Shown: positions 55,775-64,000 of the stretch, one piece after another
Layout of the letters: the number at the start of each line of letters is the position of its first letter
Position numbering within the stretch: position 1 is the stretch's first letter
Origin: Flexivirga caeni
GTDB taxonomy: Bacteria > Actinomycetota > Actinomycetes > Actinomycetales > Dermatophilaceae
NCBI RefSeq assembly: GCF_003724155.1
Contig: NZ_RJJQ01000003.1
Coordinates: 124,001-188,000, forward strand
DNA length: 64,000 nt
Direction: 5' to 3'
Program-made: the position numbers and the translations under genes
Notes under the pieces: generated by a model
Told to the model about the DNA's origin: nothing
What the model saw: only the letters and a program-made list of their open reading frames with translations
The model's database searches: none

Positions 55775-57301
55775 GTGACCATGTCCGCAGCAGACTCGCC
55801 CCGCCCCGTGCTCCAGGGGTATGCCGTGCTGGAGCTGCTGGGCCGCGGCGCGACCGGAGCGGTGTGGGCAGTGCGAGGTCCGGACGAAATCCGTTTGGCG
55901 GCAAAGGTTCTCGGGGCGGGTGCGGATCAGCTCGACTATGAGCCGGCGGTGCTGGAGTCGTTGCGGCACGACCACGTCGTCCGGCTCGTCGACGTGGTCG
56001 CCGACACCTCGACCGACCCGTGCGGCACCGCGATGGTGATGGAGCTCGCCGAGGGTGGCTCGCTCGCCGACACGCTGGCCCGGCGGGAAGTGCTGACGCC
56101 GGGCGAGCTGGTCACCCTGCTGTGCCCCGTGGCCCGGGCCCTGCACGACCTGCATGGGCTCGGCCTGATTCACGGCGATCTGAGCCCGGGCAACATCCTG
56201 CTCACCGGCGAGGGCAAGCCGCTGATCGCCGATCTGGGTATGTCGCGACTCGCCGGGCACCATGGTGAGGAGGTGTGGGCCACCGAGACGTGGGCCGCAC
56301 CCGAGGTGCTCGCCGGCGGACCGCCCGTGCCCGCGTCGGACGTCTACTCGCTGGGCGCGATCGCGTGGTGTGCGCTGACCGGGGCTCCTCCCGAGCCGGC
56401 CGCGCTTCGCCCCGACCTTGCCGAGTTGGTGCCGGACCTGTCCCCGGAGTTGCGTGATCTCGTCAATGCCGCTCTCGCGCATACGGATTCGGCGCGTCCA
56501 CTGCCGGGAGAGTTCGCCATCGCGCTATGGCGGTGCGCCCGGCCGGAACCCGCTCCGGTGCAGGGATCACCGGCCCGGCGGAGCGCGGTGGCCGTGCCGG
56601 AGGGCGACGACGCCGATGCGCTCACCCGCCGCATCCGTGCTCAGGCGGCCGCAGATCCCGACCCGGACGGCGCCGAGCAACTGCCGCGCACGCACCGCCT
56701 GACCTGGGGCGCGGCGGCGGTTGTCGGGGCGGCGGCCGTGGGAGGTGGCATCGCCGCTCTGGCCGCCACCGGTCTCGGGCCCGGCGGTGGCGATGGCGCG
56801 GCGGCTGCTGCGCGGAGCGCGTCGGGCACCTCGGGTGCGTCGCAGGCAATCCACACCGCTTCGCTGGCAACTCGGGTCTCCACACCGACCACGCGAGCGA
56901 CCCCGGATCGCTCGGCCGACCTCCGGGCAGCGCCGGTGCGTGTGGTGCAACAGCTCGCGGCAGCCCGGGCTGCTGCCTGGACGAGTGGCGACGGCGCCCG
57001 GCTCTCCGCCGCCGAGGTGATGGGGTCTCCCGCACACCGTCGAGACAGCGCCGACCTGCGCACCGCGGCGAGCCGCGGGGTGCGCTATGCCGGGCTGACC
57101 TTCACGGTGCGGTCCGCCACCGTGCGATCGGGATCCGGGCCGGCGGTGCGGGTGTCGGCGGTGATCGACAATTCGGCATACGACGTGGTGGGCGCGGGCG
57201 CGCGGCGCACTGTGCCTGCGGCGTCCGGGCAACGCACTGAACTGTCTCTGCAGTGGACGAATGATGGCTGGCGAGTGGTGGATTGGGCGGCTCCGCACTG
57301 A
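55775..57301 (+). CDS. Transmembrane Ser/Thr protein kinase
   Basis: 508 residues from GTG 55775 (ATG 55781 is close). The kinase domain shows the Gly loop LGRGATGAVWAV, Lys in LAAKVLG, Glu in YEPAVLESL, and a changed catalytic loop: IHGDLSPGNIL where HRD is usual, and ADLGMSR for DFG. The essential Asp and Asn are kept, so it may be active. One membrane helix (WGAAAVVGAAAVGGGIAALA, about 310) is followed by a Ser/Thr-rich stalk and an outer domain of about 130 residues without PASTA repeats. It may sense the cell surface and act on the neighbouring wall enzymes. Confidence 0.85.
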   Translation: MTMSAADSPRPVLQGYAVLELLGRGATGAVWAVRGPDEIRLAAKVLGAGADQLDYEPAVLESLRHDHVVRLVDVVADTSTDPCGTAMVMELAEGGSLADTLARREVLTPGELVTLLCPVARALHDLHGLGLIHGDLSPGNILLTGEGKPLIADLGMSRLAGHHGEEVWATETWAAPEVLAGGPPVPASDVYSLGAIAWCALTGAPPEPAALRPDLAELVPDLSPELRDLVNAALAHTDSARPLPGEFAIALWRCARPEPAPVQGSPARRSAVAVPEGDDADALTRRIRAQAAADPDPDGAEQLPRTHRLTWGAAAVVGAAAVGGGIAALAATGLGPGGGDGAAAAARSASGTSGASQAIHTASLATRVSTPTTRATPDRSADLRAAPVRVVQQLAAARAAAWTSGDGARLSAAEVMGSPAHRRDSADLRTAASRGVRYAGLTFTVRSATVRSGSGPAVRVSAVIDNSAYDVVGAGARRTVPAASGQRTELSLQWTNDGWRVVDWAAPH

Positions 57302-57318
57302 CTGTGGCCAGCCTCCGG

Positions 57319-57330
57319 CATACTCGGGTC
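57319..57330 (+). promoter_or_regulatory. -10 box for the leaderless amidase gene
   Basis: CATACT at 57319-57324, CGGGTC, then ATG 57331. Confidence 0.45.
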
Positions 57331-58347
57331 ATGGAGATCATCCGGCACGAGGTCGATAAGGATGCCGATCCGGCGGCGTTGGTCTACACCTTTGGAGGTG
57401 CCGAGCCCGTCCGGTCGCTGCGGCCCGGCACGATCGTGTCGACCTGGACGGCGGACTGTTATGGCGGCCGGGTCCGCCGCGCCCAGGACCTTGCCACCGA
57501 GGTGACCGACACCCGCTTCATCAATCCGCAGACCGGGCCGTTCCACATCGAGGGCGCCGAGCCGGGCGACACGATCGCGGTGCACTTCTGCTCGATCACC
57601 CCCAGCGTCGACTGGGGCGTCTCCACGACGATGCCGCTCTTCGGCGCGCTGACCCAGACGCCGTTCACCGCGATGCTGCACGACCCGCTGCCGGAACGCA
57701 CCTGGATCTACGACCTCGACGTCGCCGAGCGGCTGGTGCGCTATCACGCGCTCGACTCGGACCTGACGGTCGACCTGCCGATGGACCCGATGCACGGGAC
57801 GGTCGGTGTCGCGCCCGCTCTGGGCGAGGTGCGCTCCTCGCTGACTCCGGGCTCGTGGGGCGGCAACATGGACACGCCCGAAATGCGAGCAGGCACAACG
57901 TGTTACCTCGGCGTGAACGTGCCGGGTGCGCTGCTCAGCCTCGGTGACGGGCATGCCCGGCAGGGGGAGGGCGAGACCTGCGGGGTCGCCGTCGAAACTG
58001 CGATGGACACGGTCTTCGCGGTGGAGCTGATCAAGGGCATCGCGACCCCGTGGCCGCGACTGGAGGATGACCGCTTCATCATGTCGACGGGTTCGACCCG
58101 CCCGCTGGAGGATGCGTTCCGGATCAGCCACGCCGACCTGGTGCACTGGATCGCCGGTGGGCTCGGGCTGTCGGCGATGGACGCCTACCAGCTCGTCTCG
58201 CAGACCGCGCTCACACCGGTCGCCAACGTGTGCGACGAGAACTACACAGTTGTCGGGAAGGTGCTGAAGGACCACTTGCCCGGTTTCGAGGCGTATGGCG
58301 GGACGCATCATCGGCTGCGCTCGCTCGCACGGGCTGCAGGAGTCTAA
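57331..58347 (+). CDS. Acetamidase/formamidase family protein
   Basis: 338 residues of the FmdA/AmdA fold. Typical parts are TGPFHIEGAEPGDTIAVHF, PMHGTVGVAP, GSWGGNMDTPEM and GVNVPGALLSLGDGHARQGEGE, with His, Glu and Asp residues of the metal-type active site. It should hydrolyse short-chain amides, giving ammonia plus a short acid such as acetate. It is isolated, with no amide regulator beside it. Confidence 0.9.
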   Translation: MEIIRHEVDKDADPAALVYTFGGAEPVRSLRPGTIVSTWTADCYGGRVRRAQDLATEVTDTRFINPQTGPFHIEGAEPGDTIAVHFCSITPSVDWGVSTTMPLFGALTQTPFTAMLHDPLPERTWIYDLDVAERLVRYHALDSDLTVDLPMDPMHGTVGVAPALGEVRSSLTPGSWGGNMDTPEMRAGTTCYLGVNVPGALLSLGDGHARQGEGETCGVAVETAMDTVFAVELIKGIATPWPRLEDDRFIMSTGSTRPLEDAFRISHADLVHWIAGGLGLSAMDAYQLVSQTALTPVANVCDENYTVVGKVLKDHLPGFEAYGGTHHRLRSLARAAGV

Positions 58348-58361
58348 CGCGGCCGCAGGAG

Positions 58362-59261
58362 TCAGGCGCCCCTCGCGGCATACCGCATGACGTCGTCGAT
58401 GTCGTGCATCGACCACTCGAACCCACTGCGTTGCAACACGGTTGGCGCCATCAGCGTGCTCGCCAGGACGTCGTTCGCGAACTCGCCGAGCACGATTTTC
58501 AGCGCCGGTGCGGGGGCGGGGAGGACCGCGGGGCGGTGCAGTTGGCGGCCGAGCGCCCGCATCGCATCCCGTTGCCGCACTGCGGTTTCCGCCGGCACCG
58601 ACAGGTTGACCGGTCCGGTGATCTCCGGGTGGTCGACGAGGTGCACGAGCGCGGCGACCTCGTCCGGCAGCGACATCCAGGACCACCACTGCCGCCCGCT
58701 GCCGAGCGGACCGCCGAGGCCGAGCTTCGCGAGGGGGAGCACCCGGCTCATCAGCCCGCCGTCGGGCGCGATCACCAGGCCGGTGCGGGCGAACGCGACT
58801 GGCGAGCCCACGGCGCTCGCCGGTGCCGCCGCCGACTCCCAGGCGGTGACCAGATCGGCCAGGAACCCGGTGCCCGGTGCCGCATCCTCGTCGAGAGTCT
58901 CCTCACCGCGGTCGCCGTAGTAGCCCATCGCGGAGCCGTTCACCAGGCGAACCGGCGCGTCGAGGTGTGCGATCGCCTCGGCGATGGTGTGGGTGCTGTC
59001 GACGCGTGAGTCGATCAGCGTCTGCTTGTATGCCGCGGTCCACCGCTTGTCCCCGATGCCTGCGCCCGCCAGGTTCACGATTGCCGAAACATCTTCGAGG
59101 GCAGCCGGATCCAGCTGGCCGGCGGCGGGATCCCAGCGCACCTCGCCCGCGTGTGCGGGTGGCCGCCGGACCAGCCGGACGAGCTCGTCGCCGCGCGCTT
59201 CCAGCGCTTCACCCAAGGCGGTGCCGATGAGGCCGGACGACCCGGCGATGGCTATGCGCAT
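58362..59261 (-). CDS. TIGR01777-family NAD-dependent epimerase-like protein
   Basis: 299 residues. The Rossmann start IAGSSGLIGTALGEAL and the C-terminal DUF1731 segment (APALKIVLGEFANDVLAST) define the family. AGAGIGDKRWTAAYKQTLIDSR is also conserved. AGGAG lies upstream. The reaction is unknown. A homologue (Rv2216) lies between dlaT and lipB in M. tuberculosis; here the same neighbours are present but rearranged. Confidence 0.9.
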   Translation of the reverse strand: MRIAIAGSSGLIGTALGEALEARGDELVRLVRRPPAHAGEVRWDPAAGQLDPAALEDVSAIVNLAGAGIGDKRWTAAYKQTLIDSRVDSTHTIAEAIAHLDAPVRLVNGSAMGYYGDRGEETLDEDAAPGTGFLADLVTAWESAAAPASAVGSPVAFARTGLVIAPDGGLMSRVLPLAKLGLGGPLGSGRQWWSWMSLPDEVAALVHLVDHPEITGPVNLSVPAETAVRQRDAMRALGRQLHRPAVLPAPAPALKIVLGEFANDVLASTLMAPTVLQRSGFEWSMHDIDDVMRYAARGA

Positions 59262-59379
59262 GACGACTCCTGATCAGCTGGTGTGGTGCTCGCTCCCGGT
59301 CAATGCAACTACATGCTTCGAGCCAGCACCACTCAAGCGGTGCCCGTCGCGTCGGGCAGCCCTGGCCGGTGAACGCATC

Positions 59380-59434
59380 GAGTGGACAGCAGTTGCGGTG
59401 AAAACGCAGTTCTCGCAGCAACTACTGTCCACTC
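59380..59434. repeat. Nested palindromic element R5 (compact)
   Basis: GAGTGGACAGC (59380) and its inverted match GAGTGGACAGT (59424-59434) form the outer arms. The inner half-sites GAAAACGCAGT (59400) and inverted GAGAACTGCGT (59404-59414) overlap at the centre. Outer and inner sites are again 20 bp apart on both sides. It lies 19 bases past the sucB stop. Confidence 0.65.
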
Positions 59435-59453
59435 GGCGGAGCAGCGCCCTTCG

Positions 59454-61169
59454 TCAGACCTCGAAGGCACCCTCTTCGAGGCGCTTCTTCATCGCCACCA
59501 GGAAGCGGGCGGCGTCGGCGCCGTCGACGATGCGGTGGTCGTAGGACAGTGCCAGGTAGACCATCGAGCGGATCGCGATCGTCTCGCCGCCGTCGCCGTC
59601 GGCCACCACGACCGCGCGCTTCACGACCGAGCCGGTGCCGAGGATGCCGACCTGCGGCTGGTTGATGATCGGCGTGTCGAAGAGCGCGCCGCGGCTGCCG
59701 GTGTTGGTCAGCGTGAACGTGCCACCACCGAGCTCGTCCGGAGTCACCTTGTTCGTGCGGGTGCGCTCGGCGATGTCGGCGATCTTGCGGGACAGCCCGG
59801 CGATGTTCAGGTCACCCGCGTCGCGGATGACCGGCACCATCAGACCCTTCTCGGTGTCGACGGCGATGCCGAGGTTCTCCTGCGGGTGGTAGACGATCGA
59901 GTCGTCCTCGACGCTGGCGTTCAGCTGCGGATACGCCTTCAGTGCCTCCACCGCGGCCAGCGCGAAGAACGGCAGGAAGCTCAGCTTGACGCCTTCGCGC
60001 TGCTCGAACGCGGCCTTGCTGCGCGCCCGCAGCCGCGCGATCTTGGTCACGTCCACCTCGACCACCGTGGTCAGCTGGGCCGAGACCTGCAGCGACTCGA
60101 CCATGCGCGCAGCGATCAGCTTGCGCATGCGGGTCATCTTCTCGGTCGTGCCGCGCTTCGCGGAAACCTCCGGGATGGCGCTCGGTGCAGCCGCGGCCGG
60201 TGCCGCGGGTGCGGGCGCCGCCGGAGCAGCGGGCTCCGGCTCAGCAGGCTTGGCGGCATCCAGGACATCCTGCTTGCGGATGCGGCCGCCGACGCCGGTG
60301 CCTTGCACGGACGCGAGATCGACGCCGTTCTCGGCGGCGAGCTTGCGCACCAGAGGGGTGACGTATGACGCAGGCTCCCGGTCGCCGGAGCCGGCCGCCG
60401 GAGCGGCCGGTTTCGCCGCCGGAGCCGGTGCCGCGGCCGGAGCGGACTGCGCCGGGGCAGGCGTCGGGGGCTCCGGTGCGGCGGGTGCTGGCTCGGGCTC
60501 GGCCGGCTTCTCCTCGGCTGCGGGTGCCGCCGCGGGCGCAGACCCGCTCGACACCTCGCCGCCCACGATCGCCAGTTCGGCGCCGACGGGCACCGTCTCG
60601 TCCTCCTGGACCAGGATCTTGGACAGTTTGCCGGCGACGGGGGAAGGAACCTCGGTGTCGACCTTGTCGGTGGACACCTCCAGCAGCGGCTCGTCGACCT
60701 CGACGTCGTCGCCCTCGGCCTTGAGCCAGCGGGTGATGGTGCCTTCGGTGACCGACTCGCCCAGTGCCGGCATGGTGATGGTCTCGCCGCCGCTGACCTC
60801 GCCACCCGACGACGCCTGCGGCTCGGCCGGGGCTGCGGGAGCCGGATCCGCTGGCGCAGCAGGCTTTTCGTCGGTTGGGGCAGCCTCCTCGGACTTCTCG
60901 TCCGACCCTGAGTCGCCCGCCGGAGCGGCCGGACCGTCGCCGATCACCGCGAGGTCGGCGCCGACCGGCACGGTCTCGTCCTCCTCGACCAGCACCTCCT
61001 GCAGGGTGCCGGCCACGGGCGAGGGGATCTCCGTGTCGACCTTGTCGGTGGAGACTTCGAGCAGTGGTTCGTCGACGGCAACCTCCTCGCCGACCTGCTT
61101 GAGCCATCGAGTCACGGTGCCCTCTGTCACCGACTCGCCGAGTGCGGGCATTGTCACGCGTTCAGACAT
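59454..61169 (-). CDS. sucB: 2-oxoglutarate dehydrogenase E2, two lipoyl domains
   Basis: 571 residues. Two lipoyl domains (about 1-78 and 130-207), each with [10 protein letters not shown] carrying the lipoyl Lys, are joined by Ala/Pro/Glu-rich linkers. A peripheral-subunit-binding domain ([16 protein letters not shown]) precedes the acyltransferase core, which ends in [16 protein letters not shown] with the catalytic His and Asp. This layout is the actinobacterial SucB/DlaT type; in some relatives it serves pyruvate dehydrogenase. lpdA is next upstream on the same strand. Confidence 0.93.
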   Translation of the reverse strand: MSERVTMPALGESVTEGTVTRWLKQVGEEVAVDEPLLEVSTDKVDTEIPSPVAGTLQEVLVEEDETVPVGADLAVIGDGPAAPAGDSGSDEKSEEAAPTDEKPAAPADPAPAAPAEPQASSGGEVSGGETITMPALGESVTEGTITRWLKAEGDDVEVDEPLLEVSTDKVDTEVPSPVAGKLSKILVQEDETVPVGAELAIVGGEVSSGSAPAAAPAAEEKPAEPEPAPAAPEPPTPAPAQSAPAAAPAPAAKPAAPAAGSGDREPASYVTPLVRKLAAENGVDLASVQGTGVGGRIRKQDVLDAAKPAEPEPAAPAAPAPAAPAAAAPSAIPEVSAKRGTTEKMTRMRKLIAARMVESLQVSAQLTTVVEVDVTKIARLRARSKAAFEQREGVKLSFLPFFALAAVEALKAYPQLNASVEDDSIVYHPQENLGIAVDTEKGLMVPVIRDAGDLNIAGLSRKIADIAERTRTNKVTPDELGGGTFTLTNTGSRGALFDTPIINQPQVGILGTGSVVKRAVVVADGDGGETIAIRSMVYLALSYDHRIVDGADAARFLVAMKKRLEEGAFEV

Positions 61170-61233
61170 GAACTCAAGTCTCCTAGATCAGATGCTGGTG
61201 TGCACGGTTATCTCACGTCCGGGTTTCGCCGTC

Positions 61234-62616
61234 TCACGCATGGGCATGCAACGGCTTCCCGGCAAGGGCGAGATGAGCCTCGCCCAGCGCTTCGTTCTGA
61301 GTCGGGTGGGCGTGGATGAGCGTGGCCACGTCATCCGGCAACGCCTCCCAGCCGACGATGAGTTGCGCCTCGCCGACCTGCTCGCCCATGCGGGCACCGA
61401 TCATGTGGACGCCGACCACGGCGCCGGTGTCGCCGGCCCGGACGACCTTCACGAAACCCTGCGTCTGCAGGATCTGGCTTTTGCCGTTGCCGCCGAGGTT
61501 GTAGTCGTATGCCGTGGTCGCGTCACCGTGCTTCTCGCGCGCTGCGGCCTCGGTGAGTCCAACGGAGGCGATCTCCGGGTCGCAGTAGGTCACACGAGGG
61601 ATGCCGCTCTCCTCGATCGGCGCGGGATCCTTCCCCGCGATCTCCTCGGCGACGAAGACGCCTTGGGCGAAGCCGCGGTGCGCGAGCTGCAGCCCCGGCA
61701 CGATGTCGCCCACGGCATACACGCCGGGCACGCTCGTGCGGCAGCGTTCGTCGGTCACGACGTAGCCGCGGTCCAGGGTGATGCCCGCCTCGGCATACCC
61801 CAGATCGTCGGTGACCGGGCCGCGCCCGACGGCGACCAGCAGCAGGTCGGCGGTCAGGGTGTTGCCCGACTCCAGGGTGACGGTGACCTCGTCGCCGTCC
61901 CGTGTGGCCGACGCGAGCCGCGCACCGGTGAGCGCCGTGATCTTGCGCTTCTTGAACGCCCGCTCGAGCTGCTTGGAGATCGCTTCGTCCTCCGCGGCCA
62001 CCAGCCGCGGCAGTGCCTCGACGATCGTCACCTCGGCACCGAATGACGAGAATACAGAGGCGAATTCGACACCGATCACGCCGCCGCCGAGGACGATGAC
62101 CCGGCCAGGAACGTCCTCCAGGGTGAGTGCCTGGTCACTGGTGACGATGCGTCCGCCGATCTCGACGCCGGGCAGCGTCTTGGCGTAGGAACCGGTGGCC
62201 AGCACGATGTTCTTGCCGGTGAGCACCCGGTCTCCGACGGTGACGGTGGTCGGCGAGGTGAGGCGTCCGGTGCCCTCGACATACGTGATGTCGTGCGATT
62301 TCACCAGTCCCTGCAAGCCCTTGTAGAGCCGGCCGATGACGCCGTCCTTGTAGGCGTGCACGCCGGTCATGTCGACCGACTCGAAGCTGGTCCGGACACC
62401 GAACTTCGCGCCTTCGCGCGCGCTGTCGGCGATCTCGGCGGCGTGCAACAGCGCCTTGGTCGGGATGCAGCCACGGTGCAGGCAGGTGCCGCCGACCTTG
62501 TCCTTCTCCACCAGTGCGACTCGCAGGCCCAGCTCGGCGGCGCGGAACGCGCACGCGTAACCGCCGCTGCCGCCACCCAGGATCACCAGGTCGAAGTTGT
62601 CGGCAGGTGCCGTCAT
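61234..62616 (-). CDS. lpdA: Dihydrolipoyl dehydrogenase (E3)
   Basis: 460 residues. FAD-binding ILGGGSGGYACAFRAAELG at the N-terminus, the redox disulfide in GGTCLHRGCIPTK, the NAD domain VIVLGGGVIGVEFASVFSSF and the C-terminal catalytic HAHPTQNEALGEA are all present. It reoxidises the lipoyl groups of the E2 encoded 64 bases downstream. The two genes probably form one transcript. Confidence 0.96.
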   Translation of the reverse strand: MTAPADNFDLVILGGGSGGYACAFRAAELGLRVALVEKDKVGGTCLHRGCIPTKALLHAAEIADSAREGAKFGVRTSFESVDMTGVHAYKDGVIGRLYKGLQGLVKSHDITYVEGTGRLTSPTTVTVGDRVLTGKNIVLATGSYAKTLPGVEIGGRIVTSDQALTLEDVPGRVIVLGGGVIGVEFASVFSSFGAEVTIVEALPRLVAAEDEAISKQLERAFKKRKITALTGARLASATRDGDEVTVTLESGNTLTADLLLVAVGRGPVTDDLGYAEAGITLDRGYVVTDERCRTSVPGVYAVGDIVPGLQLAHRGFAQGVFVAEEIAGKDPAPIEESGIPRVTYCDPEIASVGLTEAAAREKHGDATTAYDYNLGGNGKSQILQTQGFVKVVRAGDTGAVVGVHMIGARMGEQVGEAQLIVGWEALPDDVATLIHAHPTQNEALGEAHLALAGKPLHAHA

Positions 62617-62792
62617 ACCCGCAACGCTCCCTTGCGTCTCGATGCTGCTGTCCCGGCCATCTTGGCACTAGCCGGACGCACGCCTGCGAGCGGTATGACG
62701 GGAGTGTCGAAACCGGGTGGTTATCTGCTGGCACCCGGCGCCTCGGCATGCGAGAGTGGGGCGTTCAGTCCAAGTGCAAGGAGGCCCACCGC

Positions 62793-62972
62793 ATGACCGA
62801 CAAGCCGGGACCCAGTGACGAGGTCAAGCGCAAGTTCCGCGAGGCGCTCGACAAGAAGCACGCACACGGAGGCACCGATGTCTCCGACCGTTCGGGGCGC
62901 TCGAAGGTGGCAGGTGCACACGACGCCGAGACCAGTGGCACCCAGCAGATGTTCCGACGCAAGTCGGGCTGA
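62793..62972 (+). CDS. DUF5302 small protein
   Basis: 59 residues from ATG 62793, with AAGGAGG 8 bases ahead. The short polar sequence (DEVKRKFREALDKKHAHGG and the C-terminal FRRKSG) is the actinobacterial DUF5302 family, which is often found next to a leucyl aminopeptidase gene, as here. Likely disordered and cytoplasmic; function unknown. Confidence 0.85.
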   Translation: MTDKPGPSDEVKRKFREALDKKHAHGGTDVSDRSGRSKVAGAHDAETSGTQQMFRRKSG

Positions 62973-62999
62973 GCTGCCGCGAAACCCGCTGGAGCAGAA

Positions 63000-63031
63000 G
63001 GGAACCCCGCACCATCCGGTGCGGGGTTCCC
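63000..63031. terminator. 14-bp hairpin between convergent DUF5302 and aminopeptidase genes
   Basis: GGGAACCCCGCACC pairs perfectly with GGTGCGGGGTTCCC around ATCC, 27 bases after the DUF5302 stop and 24 bases after the aminopeptidase stop on the other strand. It probably serves both. Confidence 0.8.
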
Positions 63032-63055
63032 GTACGTTCTGGGTTGTGCGACTGC

Positions 63056-64000
63056 TCAGCTGCGCGCAGCGGCGAGCTGCACCAGGGTGCGCACGCCATA
63101 CCCGGACGCACCGGTGCCGACATACCCGTAGCTGTCGCCCGTCGAGTAGGCCGGGCCGGCGATGTCGAGATGCACCCACGGCAGTTGCGTGCCGTCGGCG
63201 TCGTCGCCGACGAAGTCCTGCAGGAAGAGCGCTGCGATGATCATGCCCCCCTCGCGGGTGCCCGTGTGCTTGGTGTCGGCGACGAGCGACTTCATGCCCG
63301 ACCGCAGATGCTGCAGCAGCGGGATCGGCCAGAGGTCCTCGCCCGCCGTACCGGCGGCGGTCAGCAGCTCCTCACGCACCGTGTCGTCGTTGCTGAGCGC
63401 GGCAGCCGTGCGCGGGCCGAGCGACAGCACGGCCGCGCCGGTGAGCGTCGCGACGTCGACGACCAGGTCCGGAGCCTCGCGGGAGGCGAGCGCGAGTCCA
63501 TCTGCCATCACCAGGCGGCCCTCGGCGTCGGTGTTGATGATCTCGACCGTGCGGCCGTTCGGCATGGTGACGACGTCGCCCGGACGCTGTGCGTCCGACC
63601 CGGTGAGGTTCTCGGCCAGGCACAGGTAGGCGGTGACGGCGACGGGGAGTCCGAGCGTGGCGATCGCCGCAGTGGCTGCGGCGACCGCGGCGGCACCGGC
63701 CATGTCGCACTTCATCGTGATCATGCCCTCCGGCGGCTTGATGCACAGACCGCCGGAGTCGAAGGTGATGCCCTTGCCCACGAACGCCAGGTGTGACTTC
63801 GCCCTCGCCGGGCGGTAGCTCAGCACCACCATGCGGGGCGGGCGGGCGGACCCGCGTCCGACGCCGATGAGGCCACCGCACGACTCCTTGGCCAGGGCCT
63901 TCTCGTCGAGCACCTTCACCTTGAGTTTGGAGCCGGCCACATGGTCCTTGACCGCGGTGGCGAACGAGTCGGGGTAGAGGTCGAGTGGCGGGGTGTTGAC
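63056..64000 (-). CDS. pepA: Leucyl aminopeptidase (M17), N-terminally partial
   Basis: 315 codons, open to the window edge, so the N-terminal domain is cut off. The catalytic domain shows VGKGITFDSGGLCIKPPEGM (metal-binding Lys and Asp), MKCDMAGAAAV, the signature NTDAEGRLVMADGL and VDVATLTGAAV. M17 enzymes remove N-terminal residues from peptides with two zinc or manganese ions in the cytoplasm. In M. tuberculosis the homologue pepB also lies near dlaT. Confidence 0.95.
   Translation of the reverse strand, partial: VNTPPLDLYPDSFATAVKDHVAGSKLKVKVLDEKALAKESCGGLIGVGRGSARPPRMVVLSYRPARAKSHLAFVGKGITFDSGGLCIKPPEGMITMKCDMAGAAAVAAATAAIATLGLPVAVTAYLCLAENLTGSDAQRPGDVVTMPNGRTVEIINTDAEGRLVMADGLALASREAPDLVVDVATLTGAAVLSLGPRTAAALSNDDTVREELLTAAGTAGEDLWPIPLLQHLRSGMKSLVADTKHTGTREGGMIIAALFLQDFVGDDADGTQLPWVHLDIAGPAYSTGDSYGYVGTGASGYGVRTLVQLAAARS

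Overview
The window is dense, very GC-rich bacterial DNA (about 70% G+C by eye) with GTG starts, many 4-base ATGA/GTGA gene overlaps, and core genes in an order typical of Actinomycetota: rplS, lepB, rnhB, DUF2469, yraN, comM, dprA, xerC, rpsB, tsf, then pyrH, frr, cdsA, rlmN, with lpdA, a two-lipoyl E2 and lipB further on. DUF3152, DUF2469 and DUF5302 genes and the actinobacterial form of SucB support this. I infer a member of Micrococcales. A D-aspartate-ligase-like gene beside a FemABX gene fits a lysine-based A4alpha peptidoglycan, as in Dermacoccaceae and relatives. That family placement is an inference only. No rRNA, tRNA, CRISPR array, complete IS element or prophage was seen.

Layout. 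1-6.1 kb: end of a GNAT acetyltransferase, a DUF5107 carbohydrate protein, and a three-gene sugar ABC importer with no ATPase gene. 6.2-20.3 kb: the core block rplS, three tandem signal peptidase I genes, rnhB, DUF2469, yraN, comM, dprA, xerC, a DUF3152 protease-like protein, M23 peptidase, a DapC-like aminotransferase, an MFS exporter, rpsB and tsf. 20.3-34.0 kb: accessory DNA between tsf and pyrH, holding a LytS/LytR two-component system, a small membrane protein plus SSS symporter, an acetate channel, acetyl-CoA synthetase, a GH5-type hydrolase, the stub of a 13E12/HNH gene, a GH38 alpha-mannosidase and an APC permease. 34.0-37.5 kb: pyrH, frr, cdsA, rlmN. 37.5-51.2 kb: mixed genes, including PAP2 phosphatase, LuxR regulator, LOG protein, AAA ATPase, SIMPL protein, AlkZ-like glycosylase, Lrp with an aminotransferase, serine dehydratase, two CrcB genes and a universal stress protein. 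51.4-64.0 kb: lipB, a four-gene cell-wall-like module (DegT, D-Asp-ligase-like ATP-grasp, FemABX, protein kinase), an amidase, a TIGR01777 protein, sucB, lpdA, DUF5302 and the end of a leucyl aminopeptidase.

Functional links. Acetate handling forms one unit: a two-component sensor, two uptake systems and acs, with a perfect CRP/GlxR-type palindrome in front of the acetate channel. Sugar use is spread over the ABC importer, DUF5107, GH5 and GH38. Transformation-type genes (comM, dprA) sit in the core block.

The most unusual signals are not genes. Seven intergenic elements share one architecture: two direct 11-base half-sites starting GAG(C/T)G, usually 20 bp apart, followed by two inverted copies with the same spacing. 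The half-site sequence differs between loci but is nearly constant within each. Five lie within 6-26 bases of a stop codon. In addition, CATAC/GTATG is clearly over-represented, even forcing rare Ile ATA codons. Many genes also have a -10-like hexamer exactly 6-7 bases before the start codon, as expected for leaderless transcripts.
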